Below are positions 8,190-15,393 of a stretch of 18,770 nt of DNA, one piece after another. The position numbers were made by a program, and so were the translations under genes. How positions within the stretch are numbered: position 1 is the stretch's first letter; every line of letters begins with the position of its first letter. Where the stretch lies: NCBI GenBank assembly GCA_021160405.1, contig JAGHCO010000066.1, positions 1-18,770 on the forward strand. The letters are read 5' to 3'. Source of the stretch: Candidatus Aerophobota bacterium (GTDB lineage Bacteria > Aerophobota > Aerophobia > Aerophobales > JAGHCO01). Below the pieces are notes generated by a model, which saw only the letters and a list, made by a program, of their open reading frames with translations, made no database searches and had not been told where the DNA came from.

Positions 8190-8270
8190 TTATTTTTCCT
8201 CCTCTTGGTAAGTTTAAGGGTCAAAAGACTATTCTAAATTGTGGGTGACCTCTTTTTCCTATTTAAAAAG

Positions 8271-8298
8271 GTTCAGGGTTCTACGTTCAACGTTGATT
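8271..8298. repeat. Degenerate 7-bp tandem repeat (GTTCNNN), four units
   Basis: Plus-strand units are GTTCAGG (8271), GTTCTAC (8278), GTTCAAC (8285) and GTTGATT (8292). On the transcribed strand these read as heptamers ending in AAC, like the array at 6401-6435. It runs directly into the 9-bp repeat array that follows, sharing the last few bases. Confidence 0.6.
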
Positions 8299-8338
8299 TA
8301 GACGAGATAGACCAAATAGAGGAGATGAACGAGATTGA
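8294..8338. repeat. Degenerate 9-bp tandem repeat (consensus CGAGATAGA), five units
   Basis: The unit starts are at 8294, 8303, 8312, 8321 and 8330. The unit at 8303 equals the consensus CGAGATAGA; the unit at 8330 (CGAGATTGA) differs at one base, and the others at two or three. The array stops 5 bases from the mtaB stop codon (8346-8344), so it occupies the start of the mtaB 3' region. No coding explanation fits; the surrounding frames are closed. Confidence 0.65.
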
Positions 8339-8343
8339 CAAGA

Positions 8344-9630
8344 TTATAGTTGACCCAGAGCATAATTAGGAGCTGCTTTTACTAACCGCACCTGTTTAAT
8401 CTTGCCCCGCAATTTTTCATCCCCCGGTAAAAAAACCTTAATATAGTTGTGGGTATAGCCTGCAAGAAGCTGAGTTTTGGAATCCTTTTTACCTTCAATT
8501 AAAACCGGCAATCTCTGTCCTATAAATTGAGAGATAAACTTTAAAGAAAGCTCGCCTCCCAGTTCCTTTAACCTTTTACTCCTCTCCTTTTTTACTCCTT
8601 CCTCAACCTGAGGAGTCATTGAAAAGGCAGGCGTCTCTTTCCGAGGAGAAAATCTAAAGATATGCAGTCGGCTAAATCCAATCTCTTTTATAAAGTTATA
8701 AGTATTTAGGAAATGATGAGACTCCTCACCAGGAAAACCTACCATAACATCGGTAGTAATAGCTAAGTAAGGAATTTTTTCTCTAAGATTTTCTGTTAGT
8801 TTAAGATACTCATCTGTAGTGTATCTTCTCCCCATCCTCTTTAACATATCATCATCTCCGCTCTGCAAGGGAAGATGTAAATGAGGGCATATTCGGGAAT
8901 TGAGCATTAAGTCTATCAATCCTTGTGGTATTAAGTGAGGTTCAAGGGAACTCAATCTTATCCTGAAGTTCCCTTGAAGAGTGAGAATGCTTTCAAGAAG
9001 ATTAGTTAAATTTAAAGGAGGGATAAGGTCTTTTCCATAAAGAGCTAAGTTTACTCCCACTAAGACAATCTCTTTAAACCCTCGATTTATTAAAATCTGA
9101 ACTTCGGAAAGAATATCCTTAGGAGCACGGCTGTGAATCTCGCTTCCCCGAACAAAGGGGATACGACAGTAGGTGCAAAATTGATTACACCCATCCTCCA
9201 CTTTAACAAATGCCCTATCATGAGAGTAAAAATCTTGAATAAAAGAACCTTTTTCCCTTGAGTAAAACCCCGTTAAATAAGAAAGTTTATCTAACGGGGT
9301 AAACAGTCTATCTATCTTGAGTTTATCGGAGTTTCCCACTAACTTAACTTGGGGGAATTTATCCTTAATCTTTTCTGCTTCCGCCTCTACTAAACAACCC
9401 GTTACTACTACGGATGCCCCATTATTTTTTTGTATAGCTTTTCTTATTAAATCTATTGATTTCTCATCAGCCCTTTTGGTAACACTGCAGGTATTAATTA
9501 CATAAATGTCTGCCTTTTCAGAAAAGCCAACCAATTTAAAGTTTGCTCTTTTGAATCTTTCCCTTAAAACCTGGGTTTCGTATTGATTTACCTTACACCC
9601 CAAAGTAGCTAAGGCTACCCGTCTGGTCAT
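8344..9630 (-). CDS. mtaB: tRNA (N6-L-threonylcarbamoyladenosine(37)-C2)-methylthiotransferase MtaB
   Basis: This 428-residue radical SAM enzyme adds a methylthio group to t6A37 of ANN-decoding tRNAs, giving ms2t6A. The N-terminal UPF0004 domain contains TLGCKVNQYETQ with Cys12, then Cys48 (NTCSVTKRADEKS) and Cys79 (VTGCL), which bind the auxiliary iron-sulfur cluster. The radical SAM cluster motif is CNQFCTYC, with Cys148, Cys152 and Cys155. A TRAM-like RNA-binding domain ends the protein (GYTHNYIKVFLPGDEKLRGKIKQVRLVKA). The TLGCKVNQ form favours MtaB over MiaB or RimO. AGGAG (9640-9636) lies 5 bases before the ATG. It ends the dnaK locus, a position it also has in Firmicutes. Confidence 0.93.
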   Translation of the reverse strand: MTRRVALATLGCKVNQYETQVLRERFKRANFKLVGFSEKADIYVINTCSVTKRADEKSIDLIRKAIQKNNGASVVVTGCLVEAEAEKIKDKFPQVKLVGNSDKLKIDRLFTPLDKLSYLTGFYSREKGSFIQDFYSHDRAFVKVEDGCNQFCTYCRIPFVRGSEIHSRAPKDILSEVQILINRGFKEIVLVGVNLALYGKDLIPPLNLTNLLESILTLQGNFRIRLSSLEPHLIPQGLIDLMLNSRICPHLHLPLQSGDDDMLKRMGRRYTTDEYLKLTENLREKIPYLAITTDVMVGFPGEESHHFLNTYNFIKEIGFSRLHIFRFSPRKETPAFSMTPQVEEGVKKERSKRLKELGGELSLKFISQFIGQRLPVLIEGKKDSKTQLLAGYTHNYIKVFLPGDEKLRGKIKQVRLVKAAPNYALGQL

Positions 9631-9644
9631 AAAAGCTCCTAAGA

Positions 9645-9674
9645 TACTCTGAGTCAGTAGTTAAAAACAGAGTA
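9645..9674 (-). other. Small hairpin in the mtaB leader next to its ribosome-binding site
   Basis: A perfect 7-bp inverted repeat has arms TACTCTG (9645-9651) and CAGAGTA (9668-9674) and a 16-base loop. In the mtaB transcript it would fold 4 bases upstream of the AGGAG Shine-Dalgarno. It may tune translation or be chance. Confidence 0.3.
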
Positions 9675-9754
9675 AAAAAATTCGATTAGTTCTCAACTCT
9701 AAGCAGTCCTAATGGTCCAAAGTTAATATACGCTTTTCTTTTGCTGACATCTAA

Positions 9755-10042
9755 TTACCCTAAATACCGTTGAAGTTCCTTATAAAAATTTTCCCGGGGC
9801 CCTACGAAGATAATTCCTACTATCTGCTCTTTCTCATCTATACTGAATGCTACCCTGTATTGTCCACTGGGGGTAGATATATCTATTTTTCTTAAAGAAG
9901 ATAAAGGACCGGAAAGAAAAGCATATTGATGAGGGTTCTCTATGAGCTTATCTACCTTTTCTTTAACTATCCTTCTTATTTGAGAATCAAACTTTTTAAT
10001 TTGCCTTGCAGGTTTTTTATCCCAAATTATCCTATATTTCAT
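9755..10042 (-). CDS. RelE/ParE-superfamily toxin of a type II toxin-antitoxin system
   Basis: This 95-residue basic protein has the RelE fold pattern: an N-terminal strand MKYRIIWDKKPARQIKKF, two helices, then a beta-sheet core with KIDISTPSGQYRVAFSI (52-68) and a C-terminal IIFVGPRENFYKELQRYL (77-94). Arg63, Arg83 and Tyr87 fall where RelE mRNA interferases carry catalytic residues, which favours a RelE-like ribosome-dependent RNase over a gyrase-poisoning ParE. This is judged from the sequence alone. The start overlaps the antitoxin gene by 11 bases, the usual coupled arrangement with the antitoxin first. Confidence 0.85.
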   Translation of the reverse strand: MKYRIIWDKKPARQIKKFDSQIRRIVKEKVDKLIENPHQYAFLSGPLSSLRKIDISTPSGQYRVAFSIDEKEQIVGIIFVGPRENFYKELQRYLG

Positions 10043-10238
10043 CTCTCAATTTTTCCCAGGCAATACCTTTCCCTTTATGAATTCTTTCCATAGCATCTTC
10101 CTCCATTTTTTGCAAAGCTTTACCCCAGGCAGGATTAAGCTCAAAGAAAAGACCTTCTTTCTCATCATCGGAAAGCTCGGAGATGGCCTTTCTTAACTCA
10201 TCATAGCTAAGATTAACTTTAAGTGTTACTTTACTCAT
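10032..10238 (-). CDS. Antitoxin of the RelE-type toxin-antitoxin pair
   Basis: This is a 68-residue acidic partner located directly upstream of, and overlapping, the toxin gene. The N-terminal strand MSKVTLKVNLSYDELRKAISELSDDEKEGLFFEL could form a small dimerisation or DNA-binding unit; the C-terminal half (KALQKMEEDAMERIHKGKGIAWEKLRDEI) looks like the extended helix that wraps the toxin. I do not recognise a named antitoxin family with certainty, so the call rests mainly on gene order, overlap and size. AAGAGG lies just before the ATG as a ribosome-binding site. The pair sits between dnaJ and mtaB, separate from both by about 125 bases on each side. Confidence 0.75.
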   Translation of the reverse strand: MSKVTLKVNLSYDELRKAISELSDDEKEGLFFELNPAWGKALQKMEEDAMERIHKGKGIAWEKLRDEI

Positions 10239-10264
10239 TTTTACCTCTTTAAATTTCGTGTAAT

Positions 10265-10274
10265 TAGTACTATA
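10265..10274 (-). promoter_or_regulatory. Possible toxin-antitoxin promoter/operator
   Basis: On the minus strand TATAGT (10274-10269) matches five of six -10 bases and lies 31 bases before the antitoxin start. It overlaps the perfect 8-bp palindrome TAGTACTA (10265-10272), a plausible autoregulatory operator. No good -35 box is seen, so this is tentative. Confidence 0.3.
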
Positions 10275-10363
10275 TGAAGTTTAAGCTATTTTTATCTTTC
10301 TTCTTCTACCTCGATACTTCACTCACCTATAGCTGTTATATTAAGATGAAAAGGAGTACAGCA

Positions 10364-11515
10364 CTACCTAAAAAGCTTCCTTACCTTGCTGAAGAACTCT
10401 TTAACTTTAGGTTGCCCATTATTCCTGCCCAACTCATCAAATCTTTTGAGAAGTTGCCTTTGTTCTAAGGTTAAATTCACTGGAGTTTCCACCACCACCT
10501 TAACTAACTCATCACCTCTCTGAAAAGAATTAAGGTGAGGAACACCTTTTCCCCTCAAACGAAATATCTTACCACTCTGTGTCCCCGAAGGAATCTTTAA
10601 TCTCACCTTTCCATTTAAGGTGGGGATGCTAATCTCTCCACCCAGAGCAGCTAAAGCAAAACTTATAGGAACCTCTATTATTATATTGTCCCCTTCCCGA
10701 GTAAATAGAGGATGAGGTCTTACCCTGATGGTAATAAATAAATCTCCAGGGGGTCCTCCTCCAAACCCAGCCTCTCCTTCCCCTCTCAGCCTCAGTCGAG
10801 AGCCATCATTTACACCAGCAGGAATAGTTACCTTAATTTTTTTAACTCTCTTAACCCTTCCTGTCCCATGACATTGTTTGCAGGGATTACGGATAATAGT
10901 TCCTCTTCCCTGACACTGGGTACAGGTTCGGGAAAAAGAGAAAAATCCTTGCCTTACCTCCACGTATCCTCTTCCTTCACAGGCAGGACAAATTTGCGGA
11001 TGATATCCCGGTTTAACTCCACTCCCTTTGCAAGTTGGGCAAATCTCATATTTTGGGACCTCAATGCTCTTCTCAGTTCCAAAAGCAGCCTCTTTAAAAC
11101 TAATCTCTAAGTTATATTGGAGATCTGCTCCAGGCTCACCACCTCTTTCCCGAGTTCGAGTTCTTCTTCCAAAAATATCTCCAAAAATATCTCCACCAAA
11201 GACATCCCCTCTGCCAAATACCTCTTCAAAAATCTTAAAGGGATCAAAATCAAAACCTGTCCATCCAGTTCCTGCTCCCATTTCTGCCTCTAAACCTTGA
11301 TGACCGTATTGATCGTAAATCCGTCTCTTTTCAGGATCGGAAAGTATCTTATAAGCCTCGGAAACCTCTTTAAATTTTTCCTCAGATTCTTTGGCATTAT
11401 CCAGGTTCCTATCAGGGTGATACTTAACAGCTAATCGGCGGTAAGCCTTTTTTATCTCTTCAGGAGTAGCATCCCGAGATATCCCTAAAATCTCATAATA
11501 ATCTCTTTTTGTCAT
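10364..11515 (-). CDS. dnaJ: Molecular chaperone DnaJ (Hsp40)
   Basis: This type I DnaJ of 383 residues stimulates the DnaK ATPase and presents unfolded proteins. The J domain has the YHPDR motif (HPD at 33-35). It is followed by a Gly/Phe-rich linker (about 75-118) and a zinc-binding region with four CxxCxGxG repeats: Cys159/162, Cys176/179, Cys198/201 and Cys212/215. The C-terminal substrate-binding domains include IPAGVNDGSRLRLRGEGEAG. It lies 8 bases after dnaK in the same operon. The linker contains DVFG, then DIFG twice; the two DIFG units are encoded by an exact 12-bp tandem duplication at 11169-11192. The stop codon is TAG. Confidence 0.97.
   Translation of the reverse strand: MTKRDYYEILGISRDATPEEIKKAYRRLAVKYHPDRNLDNAKESEEKFKEVSEAYKILSDPEKRRIYDQYGHQGLEAEMGAGTGWTGFDFDPFKIFEEVFGRGDVFGGDIFGDIFGRRTRTRERGGEPGADLQYNLEISFKEAAFGTEKSIEVPKYEICPTCKGSGVKPGYHPQICPACEGRGYVEVRQGFFSFSRTCTQCQGRGTIIRNPCKQCHGTGRVKRVKKIKVTIPAGVNDGSRLRLRGEGEAGFGGGPPGDLFITIRVRPHPLFTREGDNIIIEVPISFALAALGGEISIPTLNGKVRLKIPSGTQSGKIFRLRGKGVPHLNSFQRGDELVKVVVETPVNLTLEQRQLLKRFDELGRNNGQPKVKEFFSKVRKLFR
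11169..11192. repeat. Exact 12-bp tandem duplication inside dnaJ
   Basis: CCAAAAATATCT occurs twice back to back, at 11169-11180 and 11181-11192. It keeps frame and encodes two DIFG units in the flexible Gly/Phe linker of DnaJ (residues 109-116). The identical codons suggest a recent slippage event. Confidence 0.8.
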
Positions 11516-11523
11516 TCTTACCT

Positions 11524-13452
11524 TTATTCCTCTACCTTATAATCGGCATCGGTTATATTTTCTCCTTCTTTTTTCTCCTCTTTAGCTTTACCTTCCTTTT
11601 CTTCTGATTTACCAGATGCTTCCTGTTTTGCCGCTTTCTGATAAACAGCCTGTCCCAATTTTTGAGAAACTTCTCCTAAATGCTTAATTTTATCTCTTAT
11701 TTGATTAACATCATCTGTCTGCACAGCTTTTTTTAAATCATCTATGGCAGATTGAATACTGTTTCTTTCACTATCACTTACCTTACTTCCGTAATCCTTA
11801 AGAGCTTTTTCTGTAGCATAAATTATATTATCAGCTTGATTTTTTACATCAATTAACTCTCTTCTCCTCCTATCTTCCTCAGCATGTTCCTCAGCTTCCC
11901 TAACCATCTTTTCTCTCTCTTCCTTGGATAAAGCTCCCGATTCTCTAATGGTGATGCTCTGCTCTTTGCCAGTAGCTTTATCCTTAGCAGTAACATTTAC
12001 AATACCATTAGCATCTATATCAAAGGTTACCTCAATTTGAGGGACACCACGAGGAGCAGGAGGTATTCCTACAAGCTGAAACCTCCCTAAAGTCCGGTTA
12101 TCCTTAGCCATTGTCCTTTCTCCTTGAAGAACATGTATGTCCACAGCAGTTTGATTATCAGCAGCAGTGGTAAATATCTTACTCTCTCGAGTAGGGATGG
12201 TGGTATTTCGCTCAATGAGTTTAGTAAAAACTCCTCCTAAAGTTTCAATGCCAAGGGAAAGAGGAGTAACATCTAAAAGGAGAATATCCTTTACTTCCCC
12301 AGACAAAACACCACCTTGAATGGCTGCTCCTACAGCTACTACCTCGTCAGGATTTACCCCCTTATGAGGCTCTCGACCAAAGAAATTCTTCACCCTCTCT
12401 TGAACCTTAGGCATTCGCGTTTGTCCTCCCACTAAAACAACCTCAGAAATATCAGAGGGATTTAACTTAGCATCTTCTAAGGCCTTTCTGCAAGGCTCCA
12501 TAGTTTTCTCAATTAAATCCTCGGTTAACTGCTCCAGCTTAGAGCGAGTAAGAGTTACATTTAAGTGCTTGGGTCCGGATTGGTCAGCAGTGATAAAGGG
12601 AAGATTTATCTGAGTTTCCATACTTGAGGAAAGTTCACATTTAGCCTTTTCTGCCGCTTCTTTTAACCTCTGTAGAGCCATTCTATCTTGACGAAGGTCT
12701 ATTCCCTGCTCTTTTTTAAAATTATCAGCTAACCAGTCTACAACTCTTTGATCAAAATCATCTCCTCCGAGGTAAGTATCTCCATTGGTAGCTAAAACTT
12801 CAACTACGTTATCTCCTACATCAAGAATAGAGATATCAAAAGTTCCTCCTCCTAAATCATAAACAGCAATCTTCTTCTCTCCCTTTTTCTCCAGTCCATA
12901 AGCCATTGCCGCTGCTGTAGGCTCATTTATGATACGCTCCACTTTTAAACCAGCAATTGTCCCCGCATCCTTAGTTGCCTGACGTTGAGAATCGTTAAAA
13001 TAAGCAGGGACAGTGATAACAGCACTGTTTACCTTTTCCCCCAGGTAATCCTCAGCTACCTGCTTCATCTTTTGCAAAATTCGAGCTGAAATCTCCTGTG
13101 GTAAAAATTCACCCTTGTTAACCTTAACTTTTGCTCGCCCTTGAGAATCCTCTATTATCTCATAGGAAACTCTTTTTTGAGCTTCTCTTACTGCGTCCTC
13201 ACTAAACCGACGACCCATAATTCTTTTAATGGAATTAACTGTATTTTTTGGGTTGGTAACAGCTTGCCTTTTAGCTAAAGCTCCTACCAGCATCTCTCCC
13301 TTATCAGTGAAAGCTACTACAGAAGGAGTTGTTCGACTACCTTCTTGATTAGGAATAACCACTGGTTCATCTCCTTGCATTACCGCAACACAAGAATTAG
13401 TTGTGCCTAAATCAATACCAATTAATTTTTTGTTAACTTTTTTATCTGCCAT
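11524..13452 (-). CDS. dnaK: Molecular chaperone DnaK (Hsp70)
   Basis: This complete 642-residue Hsp70 is the central ATP-dependent folding chaperone. The nucleotide-binding domain opens with [17 protein letters not shown] (12-28), with the phosphate motif [14 protein letters not shown], and has [14 protein letters not shown] near its end. The linker [16 protein letters not shown] connects to the substrate-binding domain, followed by a helical lid and a charged tail rich in Glu and Lys ending ADYKVEE. Unlike dnaJ, dnaK is separated from the gene before it (grpE) by 218 bases holding repeat arrays. A strong GGAGG (13464-13460) sits 7 bases before the ATG. No CIRCE operator is visible upstream. 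Confidence 0.98.
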   Translation of the reverse strand: MADKKVNKKLIGIDLGTTNSCVAVMQGDEPVVIPNQEGSRTTPSVVAFTDKGEMLVGALAKRQAVTNPKNTVNSIKRIMGRRFSEDAVREAQKRVSYEIIEDSQGRAKVKVNKGEFLPQEISARILQKMKQVAEDYLGEKVNSAVITVPAYFNDSQRQATKDAGTIAGLKVERIINEPTAAAMAYGLEKKGEKKIAVYDLGGGTFDISILDVGDNVVEVLATNGDTYLGGDDFDQRVVDWLADNFKKEQGIDLRQDRMALQRLKEAAEKAKCELSSSMETQINLPFITADQSGPKHLNVTLTRSKLEQLTEDLIEKTMEPCRKALEDAKLNPSDISEVVLVGGQTRMPKVQERVKNFFGREPHKGVNPDEVVAVGAAIQGGVLSGEVKDILLLDVTPLSLGIETLGGVFTKLIERNTTIPTRESKIFTTAADNQTAVDIHVLQGERTMAKDNRTLGRFQLVGIPPAPRGVPQIEVTFDIDANGIVNVTAKDKATGKEQSITIRESGALSKEEREKMVREAEEHAEEDRRRRELIDVKNQADNIIYATEKALKDYGSKVSDSERNSIQSAIDDLKKAVQTDDVNQIRDKIKHLGEVSQKLGQAVYQKAAKQEASGKSEEKEGKAKEEKKEGENITDADYKVEE

Positions 13453-13496
13453 TGAAATTCCTCCTTATTTTCTTTTTAGTTAAAAAATTGTTACCA

Positions 13497-13525
13497 TTCA
13501 GCCACCAAGGCACGAAGACACCAAG
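13497..13525. repeat. Degenerate 8-bp tandem repeat, dnaK-proximal arm
   Basis: Read on the minus strand, the units are CTTGGTGT (13525-13518), CTTCGTGC (13517-13510), CTTGGTGG (13509-13502) and the start of a diverged unit, CTGAA. The consensus is CTTNGTGN. The array is inverted relative to the array at 13629-13660 and is complementary to it. Confidence 0.65.
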
Positions 13526-13543
13526 TAAACCCGGTCTTAAAAC

Positions 13544-13570
13544 TTTCAGTGTCCTCTGTATCTTCAGTGG
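13544..13570. repeat. Degenerate 9-bp tandem repeat, three units
   Basis: Plus-strand units are TTTCAGTGT (13544), CCTCTGTAT (13553) and CTTCAGTGG (13562). It lies between the two inverted 8-bp arrays in the grpE-dnaK gap. Confidence 0.5.
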
Positions 13571-13628
13571 TCAATTTTTTAGCAATAGATTCTTCTCTTT
13601 TGATAGAAGTTTAAAATTTATATTACTT

Positions 13629-13660
13629 CTTTGTGCCTTGGTGACTTAGTGGCTGAACTA
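13629..13660. repeat. Degenerate 8-bp tandem repeat, grpE-proximal arm
   Basis: Plus-strand units are CTTTGTGC (13629), CTTGGTGA (13637), CTTAGTGG (13645) and a diverged CTGAACTA (13653). The array starts 10 bases after the grpE stop codon and is the inverted partner of the array at 13497-13525. Confidence 0.65.
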
Positions 13661-13670
13661 TTACAAAAAT

Positions 13671-14288
13671 TTATTTTTTCTCCGATTTATTAGAATCATC
13701 CCTCTTATTAACCTTAACCATAGAGGGCCTTAAAACTTTATCCTTAAATTTGTATCCCTTTTGCAACTCCTCTACTACTAAATTATCGGGATAATCTTTA
13801 GACTCTATTCGCATAATGGCCTCATGTAAGTAAGGATCGAACTGCATCCCTTTAGCTTTTATCTCCTTTAAGCCTTGTTTTTTTAATACAGATTTGAATT
13901 GGCTTTCTACCAGTTGGATTCCTTCTACTAAGCTGGAAAAATCTTGAGTTGACTTGCTGGAATCAATTGCTCTTTCAAGATTATCAAGAACAGGCAACAG
14001 CTCCTTGACAAAATCCTCTATACTCCAGAGCACTATCTGCTGTCTTTCTTTGATTGCTCGCTTTTTGTAATTCTCGTATTCTGCTTTTAGCCTCTTTAAG
14101 TGATCAAGATACTTGTTAGCCTCAAGATCTATAGATTTAACTTCTTCCTTTAGATGTCTTAGCTTACTGTTAAGGGAAGCAATTTCTTCTTCTTTTTCCT
14201 GCAATTTTTTATCTTTTTTTTCTAGTTCATGCATTGCCTGCACATATTTATTCTTATAGCTTATCCTCTTTTTTTTACCTTGTTCCAT
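13671..14288 (-). CDS. grpE: Nucleotide exchange factor GrpE
   Basis: This 205-residue GrpE triggers ADP release from DnaK. A long charged N-terminal coiled coil (about residues 15-80, rich in Lys and Glu) precedes the conserved YENYKKRAIKERQQI segment (91-105), the LLPVLDNLERAID helix, and the beta domain GMQFDPYLHEAIM with the closing LRPSMVKVNK. The length and order are typical. A GAGG ribosome-binding site lies in the 15-base gap after the upstream kinase gene, so it is co-transcribed with that kinase. The next gene, dnaK, comes after a 218-base repeat-containing gap. Confidence 0.95.
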   Translation of the reverse strand: MEQGKKKRISYKNKYVQAMHELEKKDKKLQEKEEEIASLNSKLRHLKEEVKSIDLEANKYLDHLKRLKAEYENYKKRAIKERQQIVLWSIEDFVKELLPVLDNLERAIDSSKSTQDFSSLVEGIQLVESQFKSVLKKQGLKEIKAKGMQFDPYLHEAIMRIESKDYPDNLVVEELQKGYKFKDKVLRPSMVKVNKRDDSNKSEKK

Positions 14289-14303
14289 TTTTTCCTCTTT
14301 ACC

Positions 14304-15251
14304 TTATAACTTAACTTCTTTTACCCTTATCTGATTAGATAAATCAATTATTCTTGAGGGAATGAAAGGAGTTTCCCTCCCTTTCTCAGCACTAACTATT
14401 CCACAAGCTACTCCCAGACAAGAGGTTCTTACTATATCCATTCCCCTTTTAAATCCTACAGCAAATCCGCCTACCAAAGCATCTCCTGCTCCTACTGTAT
14501 TTAAAGGATTAATAAAAGGTGGGGAAAAGATTAAAGCTCGCTTTTTACTTACTACTATAACTTCTCTTTTCCCTTGAGAAATTACCACTAAAGATATACC
14601 ACCTCTTATAAGACTGTAAGCCTCCTTTAATAAAATATTTTGAGAGATTAATTTTTCTCCTTTTAACTCCTCCAGTTCCTCTCGATTTGGCTTAATCATA
14701 AAAGGCTGAGCTCTTATTCCTTCTCTTAAATAGACACCTGCTGTATCCAAAATACTAATAATATTTTCTTTTTCTCTATGAACCAGATTAAGAAGAGAGT
14801 AGTAAATCCGCTCCCCTCCTCCTGGAGGAACACTTCCAGAAAAGACCACTACCGCAGATTTTTTTACCAGCTTAACTAATTTTTCTTTTAAACTCTTAAC
14901 TTCCTGGGTAGATACCTTCGGACCTACATCTACCAGATGGGTTTGTTTTCTTTCATCAAGACAAGAAAGAATGGTCCAGTTAACTCTACTTTCCCCTTTA
15001 ATAGAAACAAAATCCTGAGGAATTCCTTCCTCTTCCAACCTTCTTTTTATCTCCTCTCCAACTATTCCTCCTAACCACCCTGTGCAAAGAGTATCCTCTC
15101 CCAAAGATTTAACTACCCGTGAAACATTAACTCCCTTCCCTCCTGCTATCCTTGCCCTCTCTCTTTTAATCCTATTAACTTTTCCAGGCTTAAAATTGGG
15201 GATTTCCACTACCCTATCTAATACCGTATTAAGAGTAACCGTGAGAATCAT
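14304..15251 (-). CDS. fruK: 1-phosphofructokinase-family sugar-phosphate kinase (PfkB superfamily)
   Basis: This 315-residue ribokinase-fold kinase resembles FruK/LacC. The N-terminus MILTVTLNTVLDRVVEIPNF, the substrate loop GGKGVNVSR (37-45), the SGSVPPG segment (138-144), KPNREELEEL (187-196) and the catalytic GAGD (254-257, Asp257 as base) all fit. The expected reaction is phosphorylation of fructose 1-phosphate to fructose 1,6-bisphosphate, but tagatose-6-phosphate kinase activity cannot be excluded. The usual TLNPALD of the family reads TLNTVLD here. No fructose PTS genes are nearby; instead the gene opens the grpE-dnaK-dnaJ transcription unit. The start is fixed by the family N-terminus even though the predicted promoter lies almost on top of it. 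Confidence 0.85.
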   Translation of the reverse strand: MILTVTLNTVLDRVVEIPNFKPGKVNRIKRERARIAGGKGVNVSRVVKSLGEDTLCTGWLGGIVGEEIKRRLEEEGIPQDFVSIKGESRVNWTILSCLDERKQTHLVDVGPKVSTQEVKSLKEKLVKLVKKSAVVVFSGSVPPGGGERIYYSLLNLVHREKENIISILDTAGVYLREGIRAQPFMIKPNREELEELKGEKLISQNILLKEAYSLIRGGISLVVISQGKREVIVVSKKRALIFSPPFINPLNTVGAGDALVGGFAVGFKRGMDIVRTSCLGVACGIVSAEKGRETPFIPSRIIDLSNQIRVKEVKL

Positions 15252-15260
15252 TTAACCTTT

Positions 15261-15288
15261 ATTTTAAAAAAAATAGGGGGTAAGTCAA
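15261..15288 (-). promoter_or_regulatory. Predicted promoter for the fruK-grpE-dnaK-dnaJ unit
   Basis: On the minus strand TTGACT (15288-15283) and TAAAAT (15266-15261) each match five of six consensus bases and are 16 bases apart. Transcription would begin near 15254, only a few bases before the ATG at 15251, implying a leaderless or nearly leaderless message. No CIRCE inverted repeat is present here. Confidence 0.5.
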
Positions 15289-15349
15289 CCTGTCTTCTAT
15301 ACGAAAAATTCTTAAGTTTTATGGAGTAAAAGATAATCCGCATTTGTTA

Positions 15350-15377
15350 TTGACAAAAGGAAATTTTTTGCTAAGTT
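15350..15377 (+). promoter_or_regulatory. Possible promoter for amrS-gatB-argF
   Basis: A perfect -35 box TTGACA (15350-15355) is followed after 16 bases by a poor -10, TAAGTT (15372-15377). It lies just before the ATG at 15394 and would give a leader of about 10 bases. The weak -10 makes this tentative. Confidence 0.3.
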
Positions 15378-15393
15378 AAAGAAAGAGACTACA

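Noticed and set aside
8231..8236. TAGAAT as a -10 box for paaK (minus strand)
   Set aside because: It matches five of six bases but no -35 box is found at 15-19 bases upstream, so I did not list a promoter.
9681..9716. Terminator after the toxin gene (ATTAG / CTAAT stem followed by a T run on the minus strand)
   Set aside because: The stem is only 5 bp and AT-rich with a long loop; too weak to call.
10274..10468. Plus-strand open frame of 64 codons running into the end of dnaJ
   Set aside because: It overlaps dnaJ on the opposite strand, has no ribosome-binding site and no recognisable domain.
13497..13657. A 161-bp MITE-like insertion with terminal inverted repeats TTCAGCCAC / GTGGCTGAA between grpE and dnaK
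   Set aside because: No convincing target-site duplication flanks the ends, and the arms are better explained as inverted 8-bp tandem arrays. Kept as a repeat structure instead.
15252..15393. CIRCE heat-shock operator upstream of the chaperone unit
   Set aside because: I looked for TTAGCACTC-N9-GAGTGCTAA in this region and in 13453-13670 and found neither half.
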